Shown here: positions 1 through 13,119 of the stretch, piece after piece
Position numbering within the stretch: the stretch's first letter is position 1
Layout: each line of letters starts with the position of its first letter
Source of the DNA: Brachionus koreanus
Taxonomy: Eukaryota; Rotifera; Eurotatoria; Ploima; Brachionidae
Direction of reading: 5' to 3'
DNA: 64,000 bases
NCBI GenBank assembly: GCA_016987375.1
Contig: PJRA01000263.1
Span: 2,793,412 to 2,857,411 of the forward strand
Notes under the pieces: model-generated
The model's input: only the letters and a program-made list of their open reading frames with translations
Databases searched by the model: none
Told to the model about the DNA's origin: nothing
Made by a program: the position numbers and the translations under genes

Positions 1-2331
1 AAATATTAATAGTATGGAAAATAAATTCTCAGTATATAAATGAAAATAATATTTTTTTCAACACTTTATCTTTATCTCTTGGTCACCTTCTTATACTTCT
101 TCAGTATGATTGTTTTATGTTTAATTTTCTTCAACTAAACTCTCTTTTTTTTTTATTGCAAGTTTTTTTTTTCATATTTTTTTTACAAAAAAATTTAAAT
201 AATTAGTTAAAAGTCATTAAAATTTTTTTTTTGATCGTCTTTAATTTATAAATCAAATTAAAATAAAAAAAGTAAAAATTTTACATTTGATAAATATTCC
301 TTAATTTCGGCTTTAAGACCGCAAACATGATTTATTTAATTTCAGATTTGATTTTTTTTAAAGATGCATTTCGTACAAATTCAAAAATGAGTAAATCTCA
401 AATTTTAAAATTAAAAAAAAAACACTAAAATCTAAGCAAATAAAATAATTTATTTTATATTTCCAGTCAAAATTTTATTAAACGTCAAATAAAGATACTA
501 ATATAAAATGCTTTAACAAAGCTTCATTTTTGAACCGAAGTTTTTTCATTTCATTTTCTCTTATTTAGTAGAGCTGTATTATTTTATTGCAACAAAATGG
601 TGAATTCAATTTAAACTTTTTTAAAAAATCTTAAACATTGATACAAATCAATAAAAAAGACTGCTAAAAGTTCTTTTTTTGTATAGAATTGTTTATTTAG
701 AATTGTTTAAGATTTTAATTTAGCAAAAAGCGTAACTCTATATATGTCTGATTAGCTAAGCATTTAGTTAGATAATAAATGGTAGCGCAGGTTCCTATCT
801 TAAAAATTTTTTATTTAGCTCTTTGAAAAATGATATACAGATAGATTCAAAAAAAAGAGCTAGCATGTATTTTTTTTTATTATCAATTGGAGAAAAATCT
901 CATTTTCAATTTTGTTATGGATAAATATCCTGATAAAAATAAAACTCATCTGAAAAATTTAATTGAAATTCGATCAATTCAACTTATATCAACGAATTTT
1001 CTATCAAGAAAATAAAGATTATTGTTATTCAACTTATTTTTTTTAATAAGCTATTAAGCAATTTTGAAAAATAAAGTTAGTAAAGTTTATCAGAAAAATA
1101 AATTATTTCATCATTATTACTAAATTGAATAGAGCTTTCAAATTTTATATCCTAACATTTATTTAAAGCATTCAGTCTTTAACTTTTTGTTTTCAAAATA
1201 ATTGCCAAAAATTTCAATTTAAGAATTTAGTTGAAGTTTTTCATTAGAATAGTTAAAAATGAAGTTAACGAAGGCATTTTGTTTATTTTTTTTTAATTTA
1301 TTTTATTTGATTTGATGATAAACTTTAAATCATTAAATCTAATATAAAAAAAATAATACTGGATAAGATATTTATTTTATGGATGTTATAATTCTTTTAT
1401 TAATTCATTAATAAGAGATCAAATTGAATTTTAAAAACAATAGATAACTCCTTGTAGATTTTCTCAATTTTAATTTTTGCTCACTCTTTTGATATTTTTT
1501 AGACAAAAATTAAAGAGCTTTTAAGTTGTCTTGTTGTTTATAGAGAATTTTTGTTATCGTATAAATATTTAATTATAAAATCATAAAAATTTCAATTTGG
1601 GATTATTTTCATTAAATTTAGTACTAAATGTAAGCCCAAAGGATGGAAATTTTTTTTTCAAAAATTGATAAATAGCTACAAGACATTTTCCGTATACTTA
1701 AAAGTCGTGTATTTTAAATAGCTTTCCTTGAAATAAATTCATTATTTTATATTTTCTTAAAAAAGAGTGAAAAAAAGAAGAATCAAATTAATCAAATATG
1801 GTTTTTGGAACAAAGAAAAACTTATGATCCGCAATTATATTTTCTTATTATTCGCTTTAAGCCATTTTAGAATTGATAAAAATCTTAAAAAAATGAGTTT
1901 TAAAAGAAAAATAGTTTCTCTTGAAATATATAAAGCATAATCTCTTTTAATAGAGTAGTCTGTTGGGGTTTTAATGATAAAAAATTTATAATAAAAAAAA
2001 TTAATGTGAAGTGATAACAGTTTTTCGTCAAATTAAATTTATTCGTATTTTTTATTGATTGAATCTTGAATAAGCTAGCTTAACAATGAGGAAAATTCAA
2101 ACAAAGATAGTTCAAATGACATCTGTTTGCACTCATAAGAGACTTAATTTTTTCTTTAACTAAATATTTTTGTTTTTGATTATCTTTAAATGTCAAAAAC
2201 CATAACTCATTCTTCATATGAATTTTTTTTCCAAAGAAAGGTTTGCTTAAAGAGAAAAAAAATATAAAAATTTAATATTTTACAGAATTAATAATTCATT
2301 AGAATAAGAAAAGAAATAAATTTTTGGTAGA
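1..2331. other. AT-rich intergenic sequence, no gene seen
   Basis: No open frame of useful length and no recognisable protein, RNA or repeat. Homopolymer A and T runs are frequent. A T-rich tract ending in ACAG at 2282-2285 lies 46 bases before the KDM8 start codon and could be a 5' splice-leader or UTR intron acceptor, but such strings are common in this composition. Confidence 0.6.
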
Positions 2332-4515
2332 ATGGAATCATTGACTCGATTGCCAATTTTAAATTTTAATTTAAAAGAAGACTTAATTGATCTAAGTCGC
2401 ATTCAAAAGCATCAATTTCCTGACTTTGTATTTAAAAATTTAAATTTTCTTAATCTCTGCCTCAACAATGCTCAATCGAACTTGAATGTGATTAATAAAG
2501 CATTATATGTTTGCGACATACTCATTGATTATTCTTGGGAAATGCTAAACACAAATATTTGGATTTTTGTTGAAGAGAAATGGCGTCTTTTGTACGCATT
2601 TACCACGCTTTTTAAAATTATTTTTCTCGACATGCAATTTGCCGGAACAGGATCTCATACCGATCAGTTAATTGATCAACATAAACAAAATATTGTTAAA
2701 CTGGCTGATCTAGGTATTCCGAATTATATTTCTGACTTGATTAAATAAATTTTTTTAATCAGGTCTTCTTATGTCTGGGCCTCTAATGGAGACAGAATTT
2801 AACAATATAATTAAAATTGTAGAGAACACAAGTAACAGAGAGCTAAATTTTAAAAAAAGACGCATCGAAGTGGAACAACCGATTAAAATAAATTTAAATG
2901 AAGATTTTTTGATTAAATATGAAAAAAGTCCTTCAATTGAAAGATTTAGAGATGAATACTTTTATAAAGAAATGCCTGTGATTATTGACAATCAGATGCA
3001 ACATTGGCCAGCGTTAAAAACTTGGAGGTAAAGTCTGAAAACAGAGCGAAAATTTAATTATTTATTTTTGATTAGTGTTGAATATATTCTAGAAAAAGCC
3101 GGAAATAGAACTGTTCCAATTGAAATCGGATCAAAATACACAGATACAAATTGGTCACAAAAATTGATGTCTGTCAAAGATTTTGTTGATAAATTTATTC
3201 TAATTGATAAGGAGGTTTCGGCTGAAAATAAGGGCTATTTAGCCCAGCACCCATTATTCAATCAAGTAATAGACATTCTTAATTACAAACACTTTAGCAG
3301 ATTTAAATCTAGTTTTAAGCATTTAAAATCGGAAATAATTCCTTGTAGCAGGATTTTGTTTCAAATAATTTGTGACAGATTTTAATCAATCAAAAGCATA
3401 ATTTTTAATATTTTTAGATTCCTGAACTAAAGGAAGACATCTATATTCCCGAGTATTGCTATTATTTAAGTAAAGATGATGAATTGGAATCAAGCATTGA
3501 CATCAACGCATGGTAGATTAATCTGTTTGTATAATTGATTTCATTTTTGAATTTTGTATAGGTTTGGTCCCGGTGGAACTATTAGTCCATTGCATTATGA
3601 TCCCAAACCAAATTTTCTATGCCAAGTATTGATTTTATTCATTAAATTTATATTTATTTTATATTTTAGACTTATATAAAAAAAAAAATTAGCATTAATT
3701 ACTTAATTGATTTCATAAATTCTAGATTTATATAAAGAATTTCTACAATTGAAATTTGAGTAAAATCAAAAAACATTTTCATGTAAATTTTCATTAGAAT
3801 TTAGATTACTGTATTAAGTCGTGTTTCAAAACTTGTTTTTTTTTTCTAAATATGATAAAATTGTCATCGCTAATTTTTAATCAAAGCAAAACAGTTTGAT
3901 TTATTTACGACTTTTTTTTAATGTTAAATCATCATATTTTCATATTTTTTTACTAAAATTTCATGTCAATAAAAATGCTTTATTTTAATAAAGAAAAATC
4001 AGGAAAATTTTTTAGCATTGACTCATTTTGATTTGAAGTTTTTTTCTTCAATTTTTCAACAATTTTTTTGTATAATTGCATCAAACCTAATTTTTCAAGT
4101 TAATCTAGTAGAATACTATTAAAATTTAATTTTTATAAGACTAAATTAGAAATAGATCGCTGCATTACTGATAAATTATTAGTCTGTTAACAGCAGATGT
4201 TAATCGTAAATAAAAAAACCCAGCCATAATTCTAAAACTTTTTTCAATTAATCTCAGGTAATTGGCGAAAAATATGTTCGATTGTATGAGCATAAGTATT
4301 CTAACTGTTTGTATCCAAATGAAGGAAATATACTCAAAAATACAAGCCAAATTGATGTTGAACATTTGGACGAAAGCAAATTTCCCTTGGCAAAAAATTT
4401 ACCGTATTGGGAAGGTGTTTTAAAACCTGGTCAAATGCTCTATATTCCTGCAAAATGTTGGCACTATATCAGATCGCTATCGTTAAGTTTTAGCGTAAGT
4501 TTCTGGTGGAACTAA
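2332..4515 (+). CDS. KDM8: JmjC-domain hydroxylase, KDM8/JMJD5 family
   Basis: Six exons: 2332-2713, 2763-3027, 3076-3265, 3418-3512, 3562-3625, 4258-4515. All introns are GT-AG (49, 48, 152, 49 and 632 bp). The joined frame encodes 417 residues, against 416 in human KDM8. The N-terminal half keeps the family block DYSWEMLNT and, across the first junction, DLGLLM. The C-terminal half is the JmjC domain: [43 protein letters not shown], and the ending [10 protein letters not shown]. Fe(II) ligands are present as H322, D324 (HxD) and H401 (WHY); K337 is placed to bind 2-oxoglutarate. The enzyme should therefore be a catalytically competent 2OG oxygenase. Family members are nuclear and are reported as arginine hydroxylases; histone demethylase activity is disputed. 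The upstream ATG at 2332 is the first in frame and fits the family length. An AATAAA lies at 4608-4613. Confidence 0.95.
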
Positions 4516-7500
4516 ACAAAATTGATTGTTATCAAATCAAATGAAAATTTTTAAAATTTTATTGTTTATTTGCAATATAAATTATTCTTCAAATTTCAGA
4601 GCTAATTAATAAACAATTATTTTTATAATTAAAACAAGAAAGCTTAACTCCAAGCGAATAAAATAAATACATTTTTAATCAAACTAATAGAAACCGACAT
4701 TTTTATTAGATTTCAGAAATTCTTAATCAGAGATTTTTAGGTTTACTCGAGCATTAACCGAATAAATTTTCTGGTAATCGTTTTTTTTTTACATAAAAGG
4801 ATCTACAAATAATTAGTTTTTTTGTTACTCATAAGTTTAAAACAAGATTTATATATATAATTAAGTGTAAAATAAGTGTTATCGTCTAAAGATTAACTTT
4901 GGTAGATGCTTTTTAATGTTTTTTTTTTTAATAAAACAAAAAGATTCATTCAAGAAAAAATAATTTTTTGTTCCTTTTAACTTATGTAAATTTTATTTAA
5001 TTATTTTGTAATTGAATAGAAAATATTGAACTGTGAATTTCAGTATATTTAATCTAAAAAGAAAACTTTGTTTCAGCTTCAGTGGATTTGTTTTACCTAA
5101 ATAGAATTTTCTAATAAAACGACTAAGAAAAATAATTGACTTAAAAAAATTGAAAAAAACATAAAAAATCTAGAATTATTTTAAAAAAGATATAATGGAT
5201 ACAATAAATGATAATTTAAGGTTTATTTGCTTATTCATTTATTTGTTTCCTGTACCGAACTAATGCTCCTTTAGATTAAAATAAAGATAAAAATACTTTA
5301 AAAAAAAAGAAAAAACTAAAAATAGATATAATGAAATAGAGAGTATTAATAAAATAAACTGGGTATTATATGAATTTTCTAATTATTCATTAATTAGTTT
5401 GATTAAAATTCTAATGAAGCTTTTAGGGCTGTTTAGACTTAATAAAAGTATCCTGTAACCTGCTAGCAAAAGAACAACAGAAATCTAATAAATTATTTTG
5501 AATAATTAATTAATTGATCAATGCGAAACAAGAGACAACAGACAATATTAGATAAATCATTGAAGTTTATCAATCTCGTACCTAGTCTTTCCAATATGCT
5601 TTAATATTTTAGAAAACTTAGAAGATTAAGCTGTGCTGCATCTACAGAACTTATATTTTAATTTCAGAAAGAACTTTAAAAAATATTTTTTTTGCGTTCT
5701 TTTCTTTTAAATCTGCATCATTTCCTAAAAGAGCTCAATTACAATTACCAAAACTCATGATCAAAATATTGATCAAATTTGGTTTTGAAATATTAGAAAA
5801 GATCGATTCAAGAATTATCAGCTAGAAAGACTCAAAAAAAGGAAGCTTTAGGAACATAAAAACATAAAAAAAACCAATAACAAAAAATTGAAAGATATCA
5901 AAATATTTAAATAATATATGTAAAGATGCTTTTTAACAAAAGCTATACTGAAGAAAAAGAAAAAATTCAAAACAAGACTGAAAATTTTTTTTTTCATAAA
6001 ATTTAAAGATCATAAATATGTTCATTTTGAAAATATCATATTGAATCATTTATTAGAGTTTTTTTCCAAGTTCAATAGGATATTTATTTATATTTAGAGC
6101 GAATTAAAAGAAAAAGCTTTACTAAAACTTTTAAGCATTTCATTTAAATTTTGTATAGATTTTTTACAACACTTCAAATTTGTTTTTTTTTTTAACCAAT
6201 TTAGAGTCCTAATCTTAAAACGCTACAGGAAATAAAAAATCAAAGTAATTAATTCTTCAGCCAAAAAAATTTTAAATCAGTTTTCATTTGGAACGCTTTT
6301 GTAGAAATTTAGATGATTGTTGTCAAAAAATTTTTGATTACTTAAAGTATAGTCATTAAATTTTAAAAATTTTAATTATTCAAAAACGAATTGATGTATG
6401 AGAAAAAATTGTTTGTCTAAAACATTTGTTTAAATATGAAAATAATACAAAGAGGAATAAGCTTTTTAAATGCGCTAGGTTTCATGTTACTGAGACTTGT
6501 TTAAAATATTTTATAAAAATAGCATCAAAGAATTTACTTAAATTCTGAGTGAATATTGATACTTTATAAAGTATTTATTTAATAATTCATAAGCTTCTAT
6601 TGAGTGACATTAATTTGCATCTTAAGCTAAATTTTAATGATTTAATCAAAATTTCGATTTAATTATTCAAACATAGTTTGTTATATTTAATTTCAGTTTT
6701 CTAAATAAAAAATTCAATATTAATACTTTATGGTTTTTCTTTTAATTTTTAAAAATATGTTAGCTGAAAATTAATTTTTTAATTTGTCAATGCATCAAAA
6801 TAACTTTATATTATCAAGATTGAAAAAGATTCACTAGAAATATTTATTAAAATAAATAACATACATTTAAAATACTTTGAAGTTTTATATGACGCTTAGC
6901 AAATTAATGATACTTTGAAAACAACAATTGATTAGTTTTGTTATTAAAAAGGAATTAGGAATTGATTTGGAATATTAATTTTTACCGTTTGACTAATTCG
7001 ATTTTAAAACATTTTGCATTGTCAATTCAAAGAGAATATTTTTAATTTTTTAACTTTTCTCTTGTAATTTAAATGGTCACATTATTCTAGCTAAATAATA
7101 GCACGTAAACAAAATCAATATTTAGAATGAATTTCAGCATGAATTACCTTTCATAATTAAATATATTTAAGCAACTAAACGCCAACAAACAATTTAGAGA
7201 TTTTTTCCACATTAATTTAGAAAAACCTCAATTTTAAAAGAATTTTATTAACTAGATTTTTTTAAAAAAATAAATTTTAAATAAATTAATAAGTAATCGA
7301 GCACATATAACTGACTAAATCATAGAAAATTGTATGCATTCAGCGATTCAAAGAGTGAGAGGAATTTCTTATTGAAAAATTTAATTAGTGATACAGCTAA
7401 AAAAACTAATAAATAAAATTATTAATTTAAATTAATTTTGGGGTATGCTTCTCAACTGAATAATTAATCAATTCTTTTAGATAGAAAAAATTTTTTTTTA

Positions 7501-7544
7501 TTCTTAATTTTAAATGAATATCTTCGCTTAGTTTTTTTTTTAAA
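4516..7544. other. AT-rich intergenic sequence, no gene seen
   Basis: About 3 kb between KDM8 and the aminergic receptor. It holds a putative KDM8 polyadenylation signal (AATAAA, 4608-4613). I see no coding exon, RNA gene or clear repeat. A TTTTAG at 7475-7480 lies 64 bases before the receptor ATG and could be a splice acceptor for a 5' leader. Confidence 0.55.
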
Positions 7545-9841
7545 TTGTCTTTCGAAATGACATTGATCGGTGAAATAACTCAACATCACTTATTCACTTT
7601 AAGTTCACCAATTTTGAATGATTCCGTCAAACTATTTGAACAAAATGACAAATCAGCGATATCATTCATTATAGAAAAAAAAATTAATATACAAAACATA
7701 TTCTTGATAGTTTTTTTATTTTTGCTTGAATTTCTAACCGTATTCGGAAACATATTGGTCCTGTTGGCCATATTTGTTGATTTTCATCTTAGATCGCCAA
7801 CGCATTATTTGATGGGATCTCTTGCTACAGCTGATCTTCTTCTCGGGATGTTAGTACTTCCTTTTTCAGCCATTCAGCTTTTTTTTGACAAATGGTTTTT
7901 TGGAGATAAATTATGTGAATTTTGGCTGAGTAATTAAAAATTTTAATTAATTATCAATTTTTGTTATATCTATTTTTTTAGCTACGGATGTATTGTGCTC
8001 AACGGCATCAATATACTTGGTTTTAGTAATAAGTATTGATCGTTATATAGGGGTAATAGTCTTTTTATGTGAAACTGATTTAGTTTACTGGTATATTTTC
8101 CTGTTCACAGAAACTTTTGTGAATATTTTTCAAAAGAATGAAAATTTTAAAATTATAAAATTTTTGTTTCTACTGAAAATTTATGAATTTACGCAGAAAT
8201 ATTTTATAAAAATGGCATTTTTTGACAGTTTTGACTAAAGTTTTCTTTTTTTTTTAAACTGGATTTTAATTTTATTAGTTATTTTCTTATTTATAATAAA
8301 AACGCTTTATAAACTATGTTATAACAATTTTTTTAGTTTGATTTTAGAAACAAGCTTAAGTTTAGCTAATTTTCTTTTAAAAACGTAAAAACGAAAATTG
8401 ATTAAAGATCAATAGTTAAAATAAAGCAGATTTTTTTTAATTTTGGTTGGATTAAAGCCTAACATTAAACATTAATGATGAAAGACAAGCTTGATTTAAG
8501 CTCAATTTAACTTGGAAATTTTTTTGTGAATTAGAATAAAAGAATTTTAGCAAAAATACAAATTTTTGAGTTAGATCAAAAATTTGAATTCTTTTGAAAA
8601 ATATTCACAAAACATATGAAAAAACATAAAAAAAAATAGCACAAAAAATCGATTAATTTCTTAATAAATTAAAAAATGTCAAGTTTTCAATATTTTTTAG
8701 CACTAATAAATTTTGCTGAAAATATGCTAAACCGAATCACTTTTACATTTTAAAAAGATATATATTTTTTTCTAAATTTCGCTTAAGATTACACGACCAT
8801 TACGTTATAATTCAATAGTAACCAAAAAACGACTATACATAACTATTTTCTTGTGTTGGACAATAAGTTTATTTGTATCGCTTGCTCCCCAGATTGGAAT
8901 GAAGTCACTTCAGATTGTAAATTTGCAATGTCAAGTTAACCAAAATACAGCATATACGCTATTTTCTGCTTCAGTTAGCTTCTATATTCCTCTAGTCATC
9001 ATATTAATTCTTTATTATCGAATATATAAAGAAGCTACAGCACAAAGTAAATTTCTGATAACTGGAACAAAAAAATCCAAGTCAAATGACGGCTCCGGAA
9101 TAATCCTACGTGTTCATATTGGTCCTAGTAATTCAAAACGAGATATGACAACTTGCAATTGTAAAAACAGTTCCAATATTAATAGTAGAGAAAATTCAGA
9201 GGTCAAGAAAGAAAATTTGTCCACATATTCACTGGAAAGGGATAATTCAATTGATGCAACTAATTTTCAACAACTTAGTGAAAACATGTATTCCAAGAAT
9301 CGGCTCTCGTGCAAAAAATGTCACTTATGCAACCTTCGAATAACTAGCAGACTTAAAGCTAATCTACTGAAAAATAATCATATTGGTTCATCCGGACTGC
9401 TGAGCAGCAAAATTTCTAAATTTAAAATAGAAAAAAAAGCAGCCAAAACTTTGGGAATTGTGGTTGGATGCTTCATATTTTGCTGGGTTCCATTTTTTAT
9501 CACCTTGCCTATTAGTATGTTTTATTTTCTATTTTGGTTCTCTGCTTTAAATTTTAAATTAAACTAGGAGGATTCAAACTTTTGGACATACCGAATTTTG
9601 TGTGTAATATATTTTTTTGGCTGGGTTATTGCAACAGCGCTATGAATCCGCTTATTTATGGTCTATCAAGCCGTGAATTTAGAAGGTAAATTAATTGTGC
9701 ATTAAAACATGAGAATAAATGAATGATTCTAGGGCCTATCGGGGTATTCTCAATTGCAACTTGAAATATAGAAATAAAATGGAACGGGACAAACTTGCGA
9801 GTCTAAATTTTAAGACAAATTCAAAAACTGCTGATTATTAA
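7545..9841 (+). CDS. Aminergic GPCR, octopamine / alpha-1-adrenergic-like
   Basis: Five exons: 7545-7929, 7982-8052, 8788-9514, 9568-9685, 9733-9841; introns of 52, 735, 53 and 47 bp, all GT-AG; 469 residues. All seven helices are recognisable. Class A landmarks are N69 in TM1, D97 in LATAD of TM2, C124 and C200 for the disulfide, DRY at 148-150, W176, P220, CWVPFF in TM6 and NPLIY in TM7. D131 in TM3 is the amine-binding aspartate. TM5 has serines S212 and S216 at the positions that contact the ring hydroxyls of catecholamines or octopamine. DVLCSTASI and ITRPLRY resemble alpha-1 adrenergic and invertebrate OAMB receptors. Intracellular loop 3 is moderately long and rich in Ser, Asn and Cys; the tail is short. 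It likely signals at the plasma membrane of neurons or muscle. Exact ligand is not decidable here; dopamine or tyramine remain possible. AATAAA follows at 9864-9869. Confidence 0.9.
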
Positions 9842-11357
9842 TCATACTTTTTAATTTATTTACAATAAATACGTTTTATTTTTTCAAATTTAGCCCTTAT
9901 TTTTAGTTTTCTTAGTTAATTTTTATGCATTTACTAAATAATTAAGACGAATAAATTAAAAAAACTAATGAAGAAAAAGTAAATAATTAGATATATATAA
10001 ATCCTGAAGTTCATTTAAATAAATAAAAACAAAAAGCATATTCTATCTTTATCGAGACCTTGAAGTAGTGTAATTAACGAAAATTGGAACAGAAGAAGTT
10101 TAAGTTCCCTTTATTAATTGATCTAGTCTAAAAATTAAAATTGTCGAACTATTTTTAATTAAAATTAAACTCTTATGTAATTTTTAAATTAATTAAAGAT
10201 AAAAAAGACAAAGATTTTGCTATATTGGGATAAAATTGATAGAAAAAAAGAGCCATTAAAAACGATACCACAAAACTAATATAGAATTTCAAAATTTTAA
10301 TTTTTTCACGACCAACAAAAGCAACTTTTTCTTTAAAAAAAACAATCGAAAATAATTAGCAAAGTAAATGAATATCTCCAAAAATGTGAGACATTGGATG
10401 AATTTAAAAGATTAATTTAAAAACCAGCATTTTGATAGCATTTCTTTGAGTTTTCATACAAAAAAAAGAGTTGTCAATTGCGAAAAAAATGTCTACAACT
10501 TCAAGCATAAAAAAAAGGCAAAAAGCACTTTTTTGAATTAAAAATCGGTGAGACTAGGCAAAATTTAGGCTAAAGAATAAGATATTGAAATTAAATTTAT
10601 CGAATTTATTATATTATTATTTTTTTTAGTAAGTTTGAAACATTAAATTGAAATATCTTGAACGTTAAATTCAAATTCGTAAAAGAATATAAAAATTAAA
10701 AATTATCGTTATGCTATGACAAAACTGTGCTTATTTAAAATTTGAAAAACCAAAAAAATGCTTTATTAAACAAATATTTTATTATTAAACAAATATTCTT
10801 GAGCATAAATTGTTTGTTTTTCTAAATATTTCTAATAATAAAATTTAATTTTCTTTTATTAAATAAAAGTTTTAGTTGTTAAAATATTATAATTTTGTAG
10901 AAAAAAATTTTCCGCTAAAAAAAAAAAAACTTCAGACTTTTTTGATCATAAAATTCTTCTCATAATATAATGCTTTTCTCAAAGCGAAAATGAAAGGAAC
11001 TAGTTATAATATATTTAGATTTTATTTTAAACATAAAATAATTATGTAATAATAAATAAAACAATTTGTTAAACTATAATATAATAAACTGATTAATGAA
11101 ATAAGTTTAATAAACTCTTTTTAATTTATCAAAATAAAGTTTTTTTCTGAATATTAATTAAATAATAATTAAAAAAAATAGTTTTTTTAAATTTTTTACT
11201 TTACGAAGGACACCGTATGATGGACACAACTCAACTGTATTAATCCAAAAACACTTGTTAATTTTTTTTACTAAATAAAAAAATTTAAAATAATTTCTGA
11301 ATCTTAATTATTTTACATAAACTAAAACTAATAATTCTTTGGTTTGATTTTTATTTT
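9842..11357. other. AT-rich intergenic sequence between convergent genes
   Basis: Contains the 3' flanks of the receptor (plus strand) and of the BTB-TLDc gene (minus strand). A short direct repeat containing ATTATTAAACAAATATT-like units occurs around 10763-10798. Nothing else recognised. Confidence 0.5.
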
Positions 11358-12410
11358 TTACTTACTAGCAAAAATTTCGATTTCTTGAACTTGAAAATTG
11401 TATGAATCAGCCAAAAAAGTATTGCTATCAGTTGTACCATAAACTATTTGACTATGTTTGAAAGAATGGCCCAAATTTGAATAGTTGGATGTATTTTTGT
11501 TACAATTATCACTTATATATAAATCATGACCACCTCCAAATGTCGGCCCACAATGAGAACTGCAGTAAATGGAGTATGAATCATAGCCATGACTTATTCT
11601 TAACTTCACTGGTGATGTTCTTTTATTTACAAGAGAGAATAAAAATGAATTTGGATCACTTTTATACGATCCAGATTGACTCCATGAAGTTTCGGTATAA
11701 CCCCCAAAAATATTGCCGTTTGCAGTTTTAATTACAGTCAAAGTCTTGGCAACTCCATCACACTTTGAGTGGAAATCTCGGGCTCCAAAACCATCTCTAC
11801 TTCCCCTATAAATTAGAAACCATTTTTGGTCTTCAGCAAAATTACAAAGTTTCATTAATTCTTTTGCTTGTTCACTTGAGAGGATATTTGACTTTATTAA
11901 TTTTGACTCAGTCAATTCCATTAAACCTTCAACATTGTAATATTTGGCCTCTTTTTTCATCTCTTTTTTGTCTACATTATCTGGCAACTCGAATTCAATG
12001 TCAGTATTTGCAGTTCTTAAATAGTCAAGAATGAAACTAAAATACTTAGGATTTCGGTCAATGAAAATTGCATTATTTTCATCATATTTTGGCTGCACAT
12101 AGCCATTAACCAATGCTTCAAACAAATTCGGACCATAGAACTGGCCAGAGTCATTTTTAACTTTCTTAATTAAAGTGGATTTCAATGTTGAGAAGAGCAT
12201 TCCACCCACATTTAGACGAACTATTTCTGATTCTATTGTTTCAAATTTTTTAAATGTAGCTATCATATTTTGATTGTTTGTTTGTTCTGTCTTTACTTTA
12301 TCTACCAAAGATCTTGCTGTGGTCTTTACCACATTGAAGTCATCATTAACAAGATTTAATTTTTCTTCAAACGAATTCAAAAGCTCATCCAACGAATTGT
12401 TGCTCATCAT
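11358..12410 (-). CDS. BTB (T1-type) and TLDc domain protein
   Basis: Single-exon gene of 350 residues. Residues 1-60 are mostly helical and probably coiled coil. Residues 64-165 form a KCTD/T1-type BTB domain, starting at VRLNVGGMLFSTLKSTL and including FIDRNPKYFSFILDYLR. Residues 180-350 form a TLDc domain, with WFLIYRGSRDGFGARDFH, GNIFGGYTETSW and a closing VQEIEIF. BTB domains of this type oligomerise or serve as cullin-3 adaptors. TLDc domains in OXR1, NCOA7 and TLDC2 act in oxidative-stress resistance and regulation of the V-ATPase. The combination suggests a cytosolic adaptor, but the substrate is unknown. The initiator is a double ATG (MM) with stop-containing sequence just upstream. 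No intron is seen, so a retrogene or member of an expanded single-exon family is possible. Confidence 0.88.
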   Translation of the reverse strand: MMSNNSLDELLNSFEEKLNLVNDDFNVVKTTARSLVDKVKTEQTNNQNMIATFKKFETIESEIVRLNVGGMLFSTLKSTLIKKVKNDSGQFYGPNLFEALVNGYVQPKYDENNAIFIDRNPKYFSFILDYLRTANTDIEFELPDNVDKKEMKKEAKYYNVEGLMELTESKLIKSNILSSEQAKELMKLCNFAEDQKWFLIYRGSRDGFGARDFHSKCDGVAKTLTVIKTANGNIFGGYTETSWSQSGSYKSDPNSFLFSLVNKRTSPVKLRISHGYDSYSIYCSSHCGPTFGGGHDLYISDNCNKNTSNYSNLGHSFKHSQIVYGTTDSNTFLADSYNFQVQEIEIFASK

Positions 12411-12700
12411 GAATTTTTTTTTATTTTTTAAATGAAAAAACTTTAACTTAAATATTAAAAGATCAACCGAATTTTTTAAATGTTTTAAATTAAGTTTTGA
12501 AATTTTTTTGTATGATATAATTTAAAATTTAGGTTAAAGGAAATATTTCAAATAATTTTATTTCAAGAATTTCCTATTCTTAAAAAATACAAACAGTGTA
12601 GTTTCAAAAAAAATAGTTTTTAAAAATTATCATGTTTGAAACCGATAAATAATTTAAAACAGAGTATATTACCATAAAACTTTGCAAGATCATGCATGGG

Positions 12701-13119
12701 ATAACTTATGATTTTTAGGTTTTAGTGCAGACATAAGCGACCATCTACCTGATGTTAAAATCGGTCCCTTTAGACCTGCAATAATGCTGGTAAAATACGG
12801 ACTTGACCCCCCATTAAAAATTGAAAACTTTAAATTAAATTAGATGTAATTAAAAACTATATTTAATTATTTTATTTGATTTTTTAATTTTTTTTTGGAA
12901 TCCTATTTTTTAATCCCGCACCATACCATAACTCGAATTTAATTTATAATTTTCAATTTTTAATTTTTGGTTTTTGACCAGCATTATTGCAGTTTTTTTA
13001 ATTTTAACATTGCGTCAAAACATGAAATGCGCATTTTTATGCACGCATCCAAAAGAGGTCAATTTTAACATCAAGATGGTCGCTTTTGCGTGCACTAAAA
13101 CCTAAGAATCAAAAGTTAT
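12701..13119. mobile_element. Foldback element with long imperfect inverted repeats
   Basis: The left arm begins ATAACTTATGATTTTTAGG at 12701 and the right arm ends with its approximate reverse complement at 13119. Further matching blocks in opposite orientation are TTTTAGTGCA, AAGCGACCATCT, GATGTTAAAAT, CTGCAATAATGCTGGT (12777 and about 12978-12993) and ATTAAAAATTGAAAA. The right arm has roughly 75 extra bases. There is no coding capacity, so this is most simply a non-autonomous MITE or foldback element. Superfamily and target duplication were not determined. Confidence 0.75.

Noticed and set aside
9509..9567. Reading through the receptor's third intron to a stop at 9567 as a true truncated receptor
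   Set aside because: A GTATGT donor and CTAG acceptor join in phase to give a full TM7 with NPLIY.
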